Origin: Caecitellus pseudoparvulus
Taxonomy: Eukaryota; Bigyra: Bicosoecida
Length of the DNA: 64,000 nt
NCBI GenBank assembly: GCA_965644315.1
Contig: CBFFRQ010000018.1
Span: 310,001-374,000, forward strand
Reading direction: 5' to 3'
Shown: piece by piece, positions 1-10,387 of the stretch
Numbering within the stretch: the stretch's first letter is position 1
How the letters are laid out: every line of letters starts with the position of its first letter
The notes under the pieces: model-generated
Database searches by the model: none
The model's input: only the letters and a program-made list of their open reading frames with translations
Told to the model about the DNA's origin: nothing
Translations under genes and position numbers: made by a program

Positions 1-164
1 CCCAGCGGGGGATCATTCTTCGCGACCTTGCTTGGCGGGTCGAGGCGGCGATTTCCCCAACTTTGCGTGGTGGCCAGCGCACCCGTCAACTGAACTGGGG
101 CTATGCGTTGCTGGGGGGCTGCGGTACCTTCCAGCTTGCGCTGGCTCTCAAGTATGGGATCGCA

Positions 165-262
165 GGGGTGTCCGGGAAGCTACTTACGCACCTTTCTTGC
201 TGAGATGCCGGACACCCCAACGGGGGGGGGGGGTGCCCCCCGCATGGACCCCCCCTTCCCCA
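165..262. repeat. Dispersed hairpin element, copy A
   Basis: GGGGTGTCCGG (165-175) is the exact reverse complement of CCGGACACCCC (208-218), giving an 11-bp stem with a 32-nt loop. A G run and C runs follow and could form a second stem. A second copy with the same order of parts lies at 54385-54482; the first ~55 bases are nearly identical and one stem change is kept as a G-U pair. Family and mobility are unknown. Confidence 0.6.
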
Positions 263-369
263 CGCCGCCCGTGTCCAAGGTCCCAAGAAGGCTGCGAGGT
301 CGGAAAGGGCTGAGAGCCCCTCGAACCAGATACCCGGGTAAGGCTGAGACGGACACTTGAGACCCTTGA

Positions 370-376
370 TATAAAA
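370..376 (+). promoter_or_regulatory. TATA-like element
   Basis: TATAAAA lies about 145 nt before the WDR54-like ATG, in an otherwise GC-rich stretch. It could be a TATA box if the 5' UTR is about 100 nt. No other window gene was seen with an equally clear TATA string, so this is a weak call. Confidence 0.25.
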
Positions 377-521
377 TCCAACGAAACATGCCAACGATGA
401 GTGGAGACTGTTTTGTCCTGACTCTTCCTGCCGACTGCTTGCGCTGATTGCCCGAGGGAGCCGAGCCACATTGCAGCTCAGAGAGCGCTCAGCGTCTGCC
501 CGACTAACCAGCAGCAGCAGC

Positions 522-1947
522 ATGAGTTACTCCAAGGACCATGTGTCTTCGGTGCGGCTGGATGCCACACCCTCGATGCAGTTTAACAACCTATCAGTCA
601 GCGGCGGCAGCAAGGGCTGCTTGGTGCGTGCAGGCGCCAATCTTGGGCTGAGCCAGAGCCAGCCACGCATCCCTGTCGGGCCGTTCTGCGCAGGCGTTCA
701 CGCATAAGCAGGAAGTTTGCATCTTGCCCATCGCAAGCACCCAAAGCGAAGCGTGTGTGTCCCCCACCAAGTTGCAAATTGCCACCGCGGGGCCTGAAGT
801 GAAGGTACGGCCGCTGCCTGGCGTGTTGGGCTGCAAACCGCCATGCAGCACTGCTGGCCGCCTGGCCGCGAACTGCTGCCTTGCAGGCAGTTCTGTGTGA
901 GGTTCCCGAGGCATACTTAGTAGTACTTTTGTTCAATGGCTTTCAGGTGCGTGAAAATGCCACATCCAGAGCAGGACGCTCGCACAGCGTGTGTGGTAAG
1001 CGTTTCACGCTGGTGTTGCTGCCGCCTGTGCAGGTGTGGGACGCAGAGGGACAGAGCATGCTGCTCACGCACACTTTGCACGACGATAGTGAAGGCCCCA
1101 TCAAGTCGCCCCAAGCCGCGGCAGCTGAGGAGGTGGCAGGTGCGGCCCGGGCCAAGGCTGGGTCGGCCGCAGTGAACGCTCTGCTCAGCCCAGCACGTGC
1201 GAACTGCGCCGTGGGCATCCCCTCTTCCTCCAGCATTCTCGTGGGCACATCCACTGGCTCCATCATCGTCTTGGATTGTGTGGGCTCGAAGGTGACGGTC
1301 AGCCAGTCGCTGACTGCGCACTCGGAGCCCATCTCTCACATGGCTGCCCGGGGCGACATTGTCATCACGGCAGACGAAGGAGGCGCAGCGACTGTGTGGG
1401 ACGCCAAGTCTCTCAGCGCCACCTGCACCCTTCCTCAGCAAGAGTGCGTGATTGGCTTCAGCGTTCCGCAGTCTTCCCCGCTGCATCCTGCACCCCGCAA
1501 CCCCCCTCGTCCACAGCGACTTTTGCACAAGTGTGGCGCTGCTGCCGCTGTTCATCATTGCAGGCTATGCTTCCGGCATTGTGCGCTTGTTCAGCGTGTC
1601 GGAAGGCCTATTGCTGGCTGAAGTGGCTGGGCATCCAAGGTGCATCACAGCTGTGGATGCGCACCCTGCCGCCGACGTGGTGCGTGCGACCGCCTTCCAC
1701 ACCAACAACCGCTCGCTGAACTGCTTTGCTGCGCGTCTCGCAGTTTTCTAGTGTGAGCGAAGATGGCACGTTGAATGTGTGGAGTGTTTCCGGCACGGCG
1801 GACTCCTGCAGCAAGGTCGGCCTCGTCACGACAGCGTCCGTGACGGACCACAGCCTGACAGGGGTGCAGTTCTTGAAAAGTGCCCCTCACCACATCATCA
1901 CTTCTGCCTACGATGTTCATAATCTCCGCATTCTCCTCAGTGTGTGA
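522..1947 (+). CDS. WDR54: WD repeat-containing protein 54-like beta-propeller
   Basis: Six exons (522-623, 712-804, 887-946, 1034-1443, 1517-1679, 1744-1947) join in phase to give 343 residues, close to the roughly 334 of animal WDR54. Family landmarks seen are an N-terminal NNLSV, VWDAEGQ, the ITADEGG strand, IIAGYASGIVRLFSV, DGTLNVWSV and the C-terminal GYDVHNLRILLSV, which matches the WDR54 ending. WDR54 is a small propeller scaffold; its precise role in protists is not known. Introns are 64-88 nt with GTGCGT or GTACGG donors. The ATG at 522 keeps the conserved N-terminus in frame. An AATGCA hexamer follows 50 nt after the stop. Confidence 0.85.
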
Positions 1948-2382
1948 GGAAGGCGATGCTACCACGTGGATACCATTCATCCACCTTGCGCCATCCAATG
2001 CAACCAAGGCAGGCCACACTAGCAACCAAGGCCACTTCAACCCAAGGCTAACTCGTGACGATGCAGCTCTTGTCACCACCCCCTCCCCCCTCGCGGCTTG
2101 GGGCCGTTTGCCAGCTCACCAACGTGCTCGCTTGCGTCCAGTTCCCGACGCGAGCACCACCGCCCGCCAACCAAAAAGAACCACACTACGGAAGGCTCTG
2201 GCAGCAGGCGACGTTCACTGCATCGCCACCCCCCGGAGAATTCTCCAGCCGTTTTTACTGCTGCCTTCAGGTGTGGAGGTGTCCCTCGTTGGTGCTGGTT
2301 CTGTGCCAACGCCGCCAGCTTCCGCTCGGCCATGGGCCCGCTTCTGGCGATACCAGGCTGCGTGATTTCTGCCTTTGCAGCC
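1948..2382. other. Intergenic/5' region before the RhoGEF
   Basis: Contains the 3' signal candidate at 1997-2002 and otherwise no supported exon. Pyrimidine-rich tracts ending in CAG (near 2271 and 2380) look like splice acceptors, so an upstream exon of the RhoGEF gene may lie here. Confidence 0.4.
1997..2002 (+). terminator. AATGCA 3'-end signal candidate
   Basis: AATGCA 50 nt after the WDR54-like stop codon; one of a set of such hexamers after gene ends in this window. Confidence 0.4.
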
Positions 2383-5305
2383 ATGCTCTCACAAGCAGTG
2401 CTTCAAAAGGTACGCGTGGCCGCTTTTCGGCGCTCTCCAAGCGCATTGGGCGCCGCAGGTTATCCAGGGCTGGCTTTGCCGGGCTGGCTGTGTCGCCGCG
2501 ACGCAGCCTCGCGCACGCGCAGCTGCCAGCTGCAGCTGGATCCTGCAGAGGACGACACCCCAGCACGGCCACACTATGCTTCTTTGCTTCTCAGGCAATG
2601 GAGGACACCGTGCGGCAGGACCCCCGCCCCGGCGCCAGGGCCGAGACGCAGGTGGCCCGACTGCGCCTCGCTGGCGTGATCTTGCCCGTGAGCCCCCGCG
2701 TGTGCTCACAAGCGTCGTTCCTGCGCACCCCCAACACGAGGCATCCTCCCTGATGCAGACTCTGATTCATGGTTCAAGCGCTGCTCAGTTGTGGGGAGCC
2801 GTTGCGCTTCCTCTGCCTAGTAGCCTGCCGTGGGCAGTGACGCTGCCTTTGTCCACGCCTCAATGGTTCTGGCAGCAGGAGCCTGGGCTGTCGCCTCTGG
2901 TTCTTTCCCTGGTCTTGCATTTGTTGCTCACTGTGTTGCTGCCTGGGGACCACCGCTTTGAGGAGTTGGTGGCCACCTCAGCTGGCTTACTGCAGGGCTG
3001 GCTTCGTGTCAAGGGCGCAGGAGGGGCAGCTGCTCAGCGAGACAAGCAGGCCATTCCGCGCCCAGCCGTGCAGCCAAAGGTGGGCGCTGAGTCTGAAGGA
3101 TCTGGGGACGCCACACCTCGCCCCCGAAAGCGCCTACCGAAGCGCCTTGACGTTACGCCTGAGGTGCTGAAGCCAGACTCCGCGAAACTCCATACCGCAC
3201 CGGGCTCCCCCGCTGCACGCAGCCCGGACATGGCAGGCCAGTCAGACAGCTTGACGCCCACTGCTCCACTGAGCCCGGGGGCCGGCTGTCACCCTGGCGA
3301 TTTGACTTCACCCGCCCACCGGCGCAAGAACACGCTGCTTTTGGCCAGCCCATCGCCCATCAAGGTGGAGAGTGACGAGTTGGTTGCTGTCCTGGGCGCT
3401 GCCTCCCCTCAAGGCTCAACAGAAGCCCCTTCAAGCGGCGTGGGCGGCAGCTCTGCGAGTGACGCTGTCGAATCTCAGGCGCCGGCGGCCGAGGTGTTTG
3501 AACTGGACCCAGTCGTTGCGCGCAATCGAGCAGCGGCCCTGAACGAGATCATCCAAAGCGAACTGTCCTACATCCAGCAGCTGCAGCGCCTGGTTGGCGT
3601 GTTCATGGAGCCCTTGTGGGGAACCCCGAACGTCGGCTGGCGCCATCTTTCCCGCAGCACCGGCACTGGGCGCGTTACTATGTCTGGCCAGGGCAAGAGC
3701 TCGGGCGTACGGAATCTGCTGGGCGGCGACGCAGAGGTGGGTGACAGTGACGTGGGCCAAGAGACCTCCGCCCAGCGTGCCGCTCGTCGCCTGCTGACGG
3801 AACAGGAGCACAAGTACTTGTTCGGGGGGGTGGAGACTCTCATCCCCCTCCACCAACGCCTCATGAGCCAGTTTCGTGTAGCGGTCTCCGCTGCCGAGTC
3901 CTCCCTGGAGGCAAGGGGTGCGCGAGCGGCAGTGGACACCGGCGGAGCGCGGCGCAGGTCGCGGGCCGTGCACGTGACTGGTCCCGCCTCCGGCCACGCT
4001 ACTGCAGCGGTGACGGCTGACATGGCGCCGCTGGTGTGCATGGGTAGCATTTTCCTGCGATTCTCGCACTTCTTCAAGGTGAGTCAGTCACCCCCGCGAT
4101 ACAAGGTGCTCACGTTTGCTCTTCGTAAACCCCCTCCGCCTTGCCTCGCACAGATGTATTCCATGTATGTTGCCAATCACGCAAGCGCCAATGAGCTTCT
4201 GGGCACTCTCGTAGACACGAACTCTGGCTTTGCTCAGTGGATGCAAAGCGAAGAGGTCCTGTCTAGTGCTGGCGGGCAGTCCCTGCAGAGCTTCCTCATC
4301 ATGCCCGTGCAGCGTGTGCCTCGCTACGAACTGCTGCTGTCCACGTTGCTGAAGCACACGCCCGAACACCTGCCAGACCATGCCGACCTCCTGCAGGCGC
4401 AGCGCGTTGTGAAGGAAGCAGCGTCGGCCATCAACCACAACATTACCCTCTTCCTGACGCAAAAGGCTGTCCTCCAAATCCAGCGCTGCTTGGTGCCTGA
4501 GCCAGAGCCTTCGTTGGTGTCCCCTTCGCGCCGCTTCGTGCGGGAGGGCGTGCTGCAAAAAGTCACGGGTTCCAACCTCCGAGAGTACAAGGTTTTCCTG
4601 TTCAACGACCTCCTCGTGTATGGCTCCTACGCCAACGCCTTTTCCGCGCTTTTGCCCAGTGTGTTCAACCGAGGCAGGCGCCCCAGCGCCGTCGCCGCCC
4701 CCCAGCAAGGCCAGCCAAACACCAGCACCCCCAAGACGCCTTCTCACCGCCTCCTTCACGACAGTTCCGGCGAAGAAGTGCCCGAGGCGCAGCCACCCGC
4801 TGGGGCGGCTGCCGCCTTCTCAGGCGTCGCAGTGCAGAGCGAAGCAGGAGGCGGCAGTCTCAAAGCGCACTGTGACAGCGAAGGCACGGAGGAGCAGCGT
4901 CCCCGCAGGCTGTCTGTGCTTTCGTCCACAGGCTTGCACAGCGTGGGGCTGGAGGAAACGGCAGCAGCAGGCGATGGCCGGCGGGTCTCCATGGCAGAGG
5001 ACACACTCTCCAGCCAAGAGCTCATGAAGGCACTGACCGACGCCGTCACGTCCGACTCGGACAAGGCTCGCCAGCGCGTGAAGCTGCACAATATCTTGTA
5101 CTTAGAGGACGCCGAGGACCTTCCAGATGTGGAAGGGCCCAAGGGATACAGCAACGTTTTCCGCATCATCGCGCACCCCAAGAACGTTACTCTCGTGGCA
5201 GAGTCTGCGTCTGAAAAGCAGGCGTGGTTGCGCTCTCTGGCTGCGTGTCTGGCCGGCGCACAGCAAGGGCGCCAGGAGCGCACAGCGGCCCTGGGGCGGC
5301 AGTAG
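2383..5305 (+). CDS. DH-PH domain Rho guanine nucleotide exchange factor
   Basis: The 863-residue model (exons 2383-2409, 2595-2687, 2759-4078, 4154-5305) carries a Dbl-homology domain from about residue 295 (EIIQSELSYIQQLQ, then the helix with FLIMPVQRVPRYELLL) and a PH domain (LREYKVFLFNDLLVYGS to KQAWLRSL) split by a Ser/Ala-rich insertion. DH domains load GTP on Rho-family GTPases; PH domains position them on membranes. The intron at 4079-4153 is 75 nt, in frame and free of stops, so it could be mistaken for coding, but it interrupts a DH helix (SHFFK then MYSMY). A hydrophobic leucine-rich stretch near residue 85 could insert in a membrane. The first two small exons are inferred from splice phase only; the true start may differ. 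Confidence 0.8.
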
Positions 5306-5426
5306 CGTTGCTGCTGCACGCTCCGTCGTCGCTTCCTCGCTGGTTCCCCACCGCTGCACTGTGGCGTGGGCCTGTGTTGCCGTACACTGCACGACGTGCT
5401 GTACATGCGTCCATACTGTGCTAGTG

Positions 5427-5434
5427 AATGCATT
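5427..5434. terminator. Palindromic AATGCATT between convergent genes
   Basis: Lies midway (about 120 nt from each stop) between the RhoGEF and SMYD gene ends. The palindrome presents AATGCA on both strands. Confidence 0.4.
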
Positions 5435-5553
5435 TATGCCTCCGTGGAGGCCACGGTGCTCAAGGAAGCTTGGCTGCGCGGCACGTTCTGGCGATGTCAG
5501 GGACGCAAGGCCTAAACCCAGGCCATCAGACCTTGCACAGCAACGGCGCCGAG

Positions 5554-7270
5554 CTACTTTGCCATGGCGTGCTGTGGGCCGTACACACCCTCGGCGATGG
5601 CCTTTGCTGCACACTGCAGACTTGTCAAGTCGCTTGGTAGCACTTGCAGGATCCAAGTCGCTTCAGGGTGCAGGGTCGGCAGCGGACCCGTCCACCACCC
5701 AGCTGCCGCCGCGCTCGCTTGCAGCAGTTCACCGAGCAGGGACAGCTCCAGCGCTACAAGGGGGTGCAAAGGAAGAGAAGGGGACGGAGCAGCCGAAGTG
5801 ACGTCATCGGCGGAGTCCAAGCCACCCGCTTCCAGGCTCAGGTCAGGCCAGGACGTGGCATAGATGTGCACGTACAGGGCCAGCGCGACAGCAGCATGCT
5901 CTGCCGCAGCAGTGGCGTCTCCAGCAAGCATGGCTGCTTGCTTGCAGCGATTATGCAGGGGTAGAAGGGCATGGTTGAGAGGGTGCAAGACGCTTGCCTT
6001 GAGCATGGTGGCTTGGCGCAGCAGGGCCAGCTCGCGATCAGGTACGTCCTCCTCGCCTTCCGCCAGCTCCACAGCCTTGGCCACCAGTTCGTCAGCGACT
6101 GCAAGGACAGAGGCCACATCAAGTCCCACTTTCAGTTTGGATCTGACATCAGACCCCCACGCTGCTGCTTCGGCAGGTGGGAGGGTGGCGGTTGACAGGG
6201 ACCACATGCCTGCAGCAGTGGCCGGGCGCGAGGTTGCCGAGGCCTCCTGCGCCGAGCCTGAGCTGTGTGTCACGGAGCACAACCTGCACGAACAGGAGAA
6301 GCCGTACTCTTCCTGCAGCTCCCTCTGCCGCCTGGCACGGGGGGTCATCGGGTCCAGGTAGGGGTGTGTGAGTTCTGTTCCGGCCGGCACCGCACACACT
6401 GTCCGCACACTCTGCACTTGTGTGCGCAAGTCGTACGTCATGATGCAGTTGGGAGCACACGAGTGGTTCAGCAAAGCCCCAAGCGGATACACGCCGGCTG
6501 CCTGTGACACAACCATGTCATCCGTCACGCTAAAGTTGTTTGAGCGAAAGGCAGCCAGGCAACCTGCCAGCACTGCCATGCTCTTCTGCGGCACAGCCCC
6601 CACGCTGGCCATGTGCACGACCAGCTGCTGGGACATGGTGCTGTGGGGGGGCTTGGTCGCATGCTCAGGCACGGCCATGCCCGCCACATCTGGCCACGAG
6701 TGCTGGTACGGCACGGCTGGGTGCGGCAGCGGCTGGGGAGAGTCACCCACCAGCACGCACCGGGCGTCTCCCGGCTCGCCTGGGCTCTTAAAATGCTGCT
6801 TGAGCAGCCTGTAGCACCGCATGAGCAACAAAGCTGTGCGAGGCGTTCGGGAAAGGCGTATGGGCGGCAGCTGCGCGCGGGTCAACGGGCGAGTCAGGCG
6901 ACGCACCATCCGTGAGGGCCGGCCCACTGCCCAAGCTCGCCATGTGTCTGCATTCAGCCTTGTGGCCGGCTTTCCAATCGGCCACTTGGCACCCCTTGCT
7001 GCAGTACCACACCTGCTTACACTGAACACACCGGCTCAGGTTCTTTACGGTTGGCTGCCGGCTGAGGCACCGAGCGCAGCGCAGCGGCCGCAAGTGATCG
7101 TGCACAACTGCTGCGGCTGGCAAGCTCGCCAGAACTGTGGTGCCTGGTTCCAAGTCACGCGCTGCGACAACGGCTCGACCGCCGCCAGTTGTGGAGGGTG
7201 CAAGCAGTGCGAGGCAATCCCCTGGCGAGTCGGCGTCCGCTGCTGGTGCGGTCTCCTGCACTGCAGCCAT
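5554..7270 (-). CDS. SMYD-type SET and MYND zinc-finger protein
   Basis: Two exons (7270-6907 and 6833-5554) give 547 residues. The MYND zinc finger has ligands C65, C68, C81, C84, C90, C94, H103 and C107 (WYCSKGCQVADW). The SET core follows, with GALLNHSCAPNC (the SAM-binding NHSC motif), GTELTHPYLD and the post-SET CSCRLC cysteines, then a helical tail like the SMYD TPR-like C-lobe. SMYD proteins are lysine methyltransferases acting on histones or cytosolic proteins; the substrate here is unknown. A 73-nt intron (donor GTGCGT at 6906) joins two reading frames exactly, which explains the apparent frameshift. The ATG at 7270 is the first in frame. It diverges from methionyl-tRNA synthetase, sharing a 179-nt promoter region. 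Confidence 0.85.
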
Positions 7271-7449
7271 TTCTGCCAGGGGGCGCTGCCGCTCTGGCAA
7301 GGGGAGAAGAACACTGACCCTCCCTCTCGCACTATCTTTTGGACCGAACCATTACACGATTCGAGCAAGCCTTAGTGTTTTGTGCTGGGTGCGCGAGTGC
7401 CCCAGTTGGCTGTGGGAACAGTTCCGGCACACAATTTCCGCTCGACACC

Positions 7450-10359
7450 ATGGAGTGGATGGGCACTGATGAGCTGGCCAGCGTCCTGCACCTGTACGCG
7501 CTGAAGTGTGTGCGTATCACATGCAGCGTTTTCTGTCTGCCTTGGACGGCCTGCACGGCCTTCCCCGTCCATCGCAGGCTGGAGCAACGCTGCAGGTGAC
7601 CGGCGCTGCCGCAGGCCAGACGAAGAAGGGCGACAAGAAGGGAGACAAGAAGGAACGTGCTGCCAAGGCCGAGGCAAGGAAAGCCAAGTACAAGCAAGGG
7701 GAGCTCAAGGCAAAGAAGGGCGGCAAGGCTCCCACAGCCGAGCCAGGGGATGTCCCGCGGCGCCAGCGCAAGCCACTTGTGAGTGCTGGCGTTTCAGGCT
7801 TGCGATGGACACTGGGGCGTGCCGGGAAAGTGGTCACCCACGCCTTCGCCCATGTCCCTGCCACGCTTCCCAGGCCGACGCGGGCGTGAAGCTGCCCAAG
7901 GAAGGGGAGGAGAACATTCTCGTCACATCTGCGCTCCCATACGTGAACAACGTCCCGCACCTGGGCAACATCATTGGCTGTGTGCTGTCGGCAGATGTCT
8001 ACGCGCGGTGCGTGCAGCCTGTGCGCTCGGTGGCACGCAACGCACACTGCACGAAATCGTCTTGCATGCTTCCTGCAGGTGGTGCCGGGCACGTGGCAAG
8101 AATGTCGTGTACATTTGCGGCACAGACGAGTACGGGACGGCCACCGAGACCAAAGCGCGAGCAGAGGGCCTGACCCCCCGCGCCATCTGCGACAAGTACC
8201 ACGCCTTGCACGCCGAGATTTACAAGTGGTTCGACATTTCCTTTGACCACTTCGGGCGCACGTCCACTGCTGACCCCGCAGCTGACACGGAGTGGCCTCA
8301 CACTCAAATTGCACACGAGATTTTCCACGACAATGCCGCCAACGACAACTTCGAGCAGAAGAACACCCAGCAGATGTACTGCGAAGGCTGCCAGACGTTC
8401 CTGGCCGACCGCTTGGTGGGCGGCACGTGTCCGAAGTGCTCCTACACTGACGCAAGCGGCGACCAGTGTGACAAGTGCGGCGCTCTGCTGTCCCCTCTCG
8501 AGTTGATCGACCCGTTCTGCAAGGCTGATGCCAGCCACACGCTGGCGGTGCGCAGCACGGACCATCTGTTCCTTAAGCTGGACAAGCTGCAGCCCCACCT
8601 GGAGGCCTTCACGGAGGCGGCAGCTGAGCGGGGTGACTGGACCTCCAATGCGCTGCAGATCACCCGTTCCTGGCTCAGTGGCGGCCTCATGCCGCGAGCC
8701 ATCACCCGTGATCTGAAGTGGGGCACGCCCGTCCCCCCCACCAGTGGCATGGAAGGCAAGGTGTTCTACGTGTGGTACGACGCGCCCATCGGGTACATCT
8801 CCATCACCGCCAACTACACTCCTGAATGGCGGCAGTGGTGGCAGCCCGCCCCCTCAAAGCCAGTGTCCCTGGTGCAGTTCATGGGCAAGGACAACGTCCC
8901 GTTCCACACCGTCATCTTCCCTGCCTGCCTGCATGGCACGGGGAAGCCATGGGTGTCCCTTGACAAGCTGTCCACGACGGAGTACCTGCAGTACGAAGAC
9001 GGCAAGTTCTCCAAGTCACGCGGCGTGGGCGTTTTCGGCGATGCAGCTGCCAGCACTGGCATCCCGTCCGAAGTGTGGCGCTACTACCTCCTGGCAGTTC
9101 GCCCGGAGAGCAGTGATGCCGCATTCAACTGGGATGACATGGGGGAGCGCAACAACAACGAGCTGCTGAAGAACCTGGGCAATTTCGTGCACCGCTCCCT
9201 CAGCCTGACCACATCGTACTTTGCCGGCGCGACACCCACCGACGCTGACCAAGTTGGTGGCGCCGTGGTGTCAGGCGATGGCACTGACCTGGAGGCTGAG
9301 CTGGCAACCACCTTGAACGGCCACTTGGCCGCCTACAACGCAGCCATGGAGAAGATGCAGCTGCGCGACGGGCTGTTCCAGGCCATGCGCATGTCTGCCG
9401 CTGGCAATGCGTACTTGGAGGCTGCCATGCCCTGGACCTTCAAGAGCAACAAGCCTCGCCAGGCGGTGATCTGCGCCACGGCCATGTCGGTGGTGCGCTT
9501 GCTGCAGGCAGTGTTGGAGCCATTCATGCCAGGCTTCGCTGACAAGGTGTGCCACCTGCTGAACCTGGATCACATGGACATCCCAGAGACGTTTGGACCC
9601 TTCGTCCCTGCAGGGCACGCTCTCCAGAGTCCCGTGCCTGTCATCCGGCAACTTGTGCCCGAGGAGCTGGAGGCGCTGCGCGCGCGCTTCAGCGGAGGCC
9701 AAGAGGCAGCAGGTGCGGCCGCACCTGCTGCTGCCGGAGCAGCAGCTGGCACAAAGGCAGGCAAAGGCAAAGGAAAGGACAAGAAGGGTGGCAAGGGAGG
9801 CAAGGGGCAGCAGAAGGGCGGCGGCAAGAAGAAGGGAGGCAAGGGGCAGCCAGATGAGCGGGACCCCATCGCCCGCCTGGATCTGCGCGTGGGAGTCATC
9901 AAGAAGGCTTGGGATCACCCTAAAGCGGACAAGCTGTTCTGCGAAGAGGTGGACATTGGGGAGGGCAGCACTCGGCAGATTGCCTCCGGGCTGAGGGAGC
10001 ACTACACGCTTGAGCAGATGCAGGGCAAGCGCATTGTGGTCGTTGCGAACTTGAAGCCTCGGCCCATGTTGGAGTTCGTTTCGTGCGGCATGGTGCTCTG
10101 CGCCAAGGCAAATGGCAAGGTGGAGTTCATTGACCCCCCTGCAGATGCCCCGATCGGTGCACGCCTCATGGTTCCGGGGCTCATGGAGGGCGAGGCAGAC
10201 CAGGAAGTGAACCCTGCGCGGAAGAAGAACCCTTGGAAGTTTGCTGTGGATAAACTGGCCACAGACGCCAACAAGGTAGCCTGCTACGGTGGCACGGCAT
10301 TCGAAGTGGCAGGTGGTGTGTGCACGGCGCCCACCCTTGCCGGAGCTCCCATCTCCTAG
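7450..10359 (+). CDS. MARS1: Methionyl-tRNA synthetase with C-terminal tRNA-binding domain
   Basis: Exons 7450-7509, 7578-7778, 7874-8007 and 8079-10359 encode 891 residues. The class I catalytic core shows [17 protein letters not shown] (HIGH-type motif), [12 protein letters not shown], zinc-knuckle cysteines (CEGCQTF, CPKCS, CDKCG), [11 protein letters not shown] and [12 protein letters not shown] (the KMSKS-type loop). An anticodon-binding helical region follows, then a Lys/Gly-rich linker and an EMAPII/Arc1p-type OB-fold ([26 protein letters not shown]). The N-terminus is Lys-rich. It attaches methionine to tRNA in the cytosol. Splice junctions restore ADVYARWCRARG across the third intron. 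Conservation is strong throughout. Confidence 0.96.
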
Positions 10360-10368
10360 ACCCCACGC

Positions 10369-10374
10369 AATGCA
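10369..10374 (+). terminator. AATGCA 3'-end signal candidate
   Basis: AATGCA (within AATGCATGCA) 10 nt after the methionyl-tRNA synthetase stop, in the 28-nt gap to the opposing gene. Confidence 0.45.
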
Positions 10375-10387
10375 TGCACGAGCTGCC

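Larger units (their letters stand above)
1..521. other. Upstream non-coding region of the WDR54-like gene
   Basis: No convincing coding exon is seen. The stretch holds a dispersed hairpin element (165-262), a long G run near 220-231 followed by C runs, and a TATA-like string at 370-376. The small open frames here are short, overlap on both strands and lack splice or homology support. Confidence 0.5.

Noticed and set aside
6834-6906. Apparent frameshift splitting the SMYD gene
   Set aside because: A 73-nt GTGCGT...CACAG intron joins the frames in phase, so the gene is intact.
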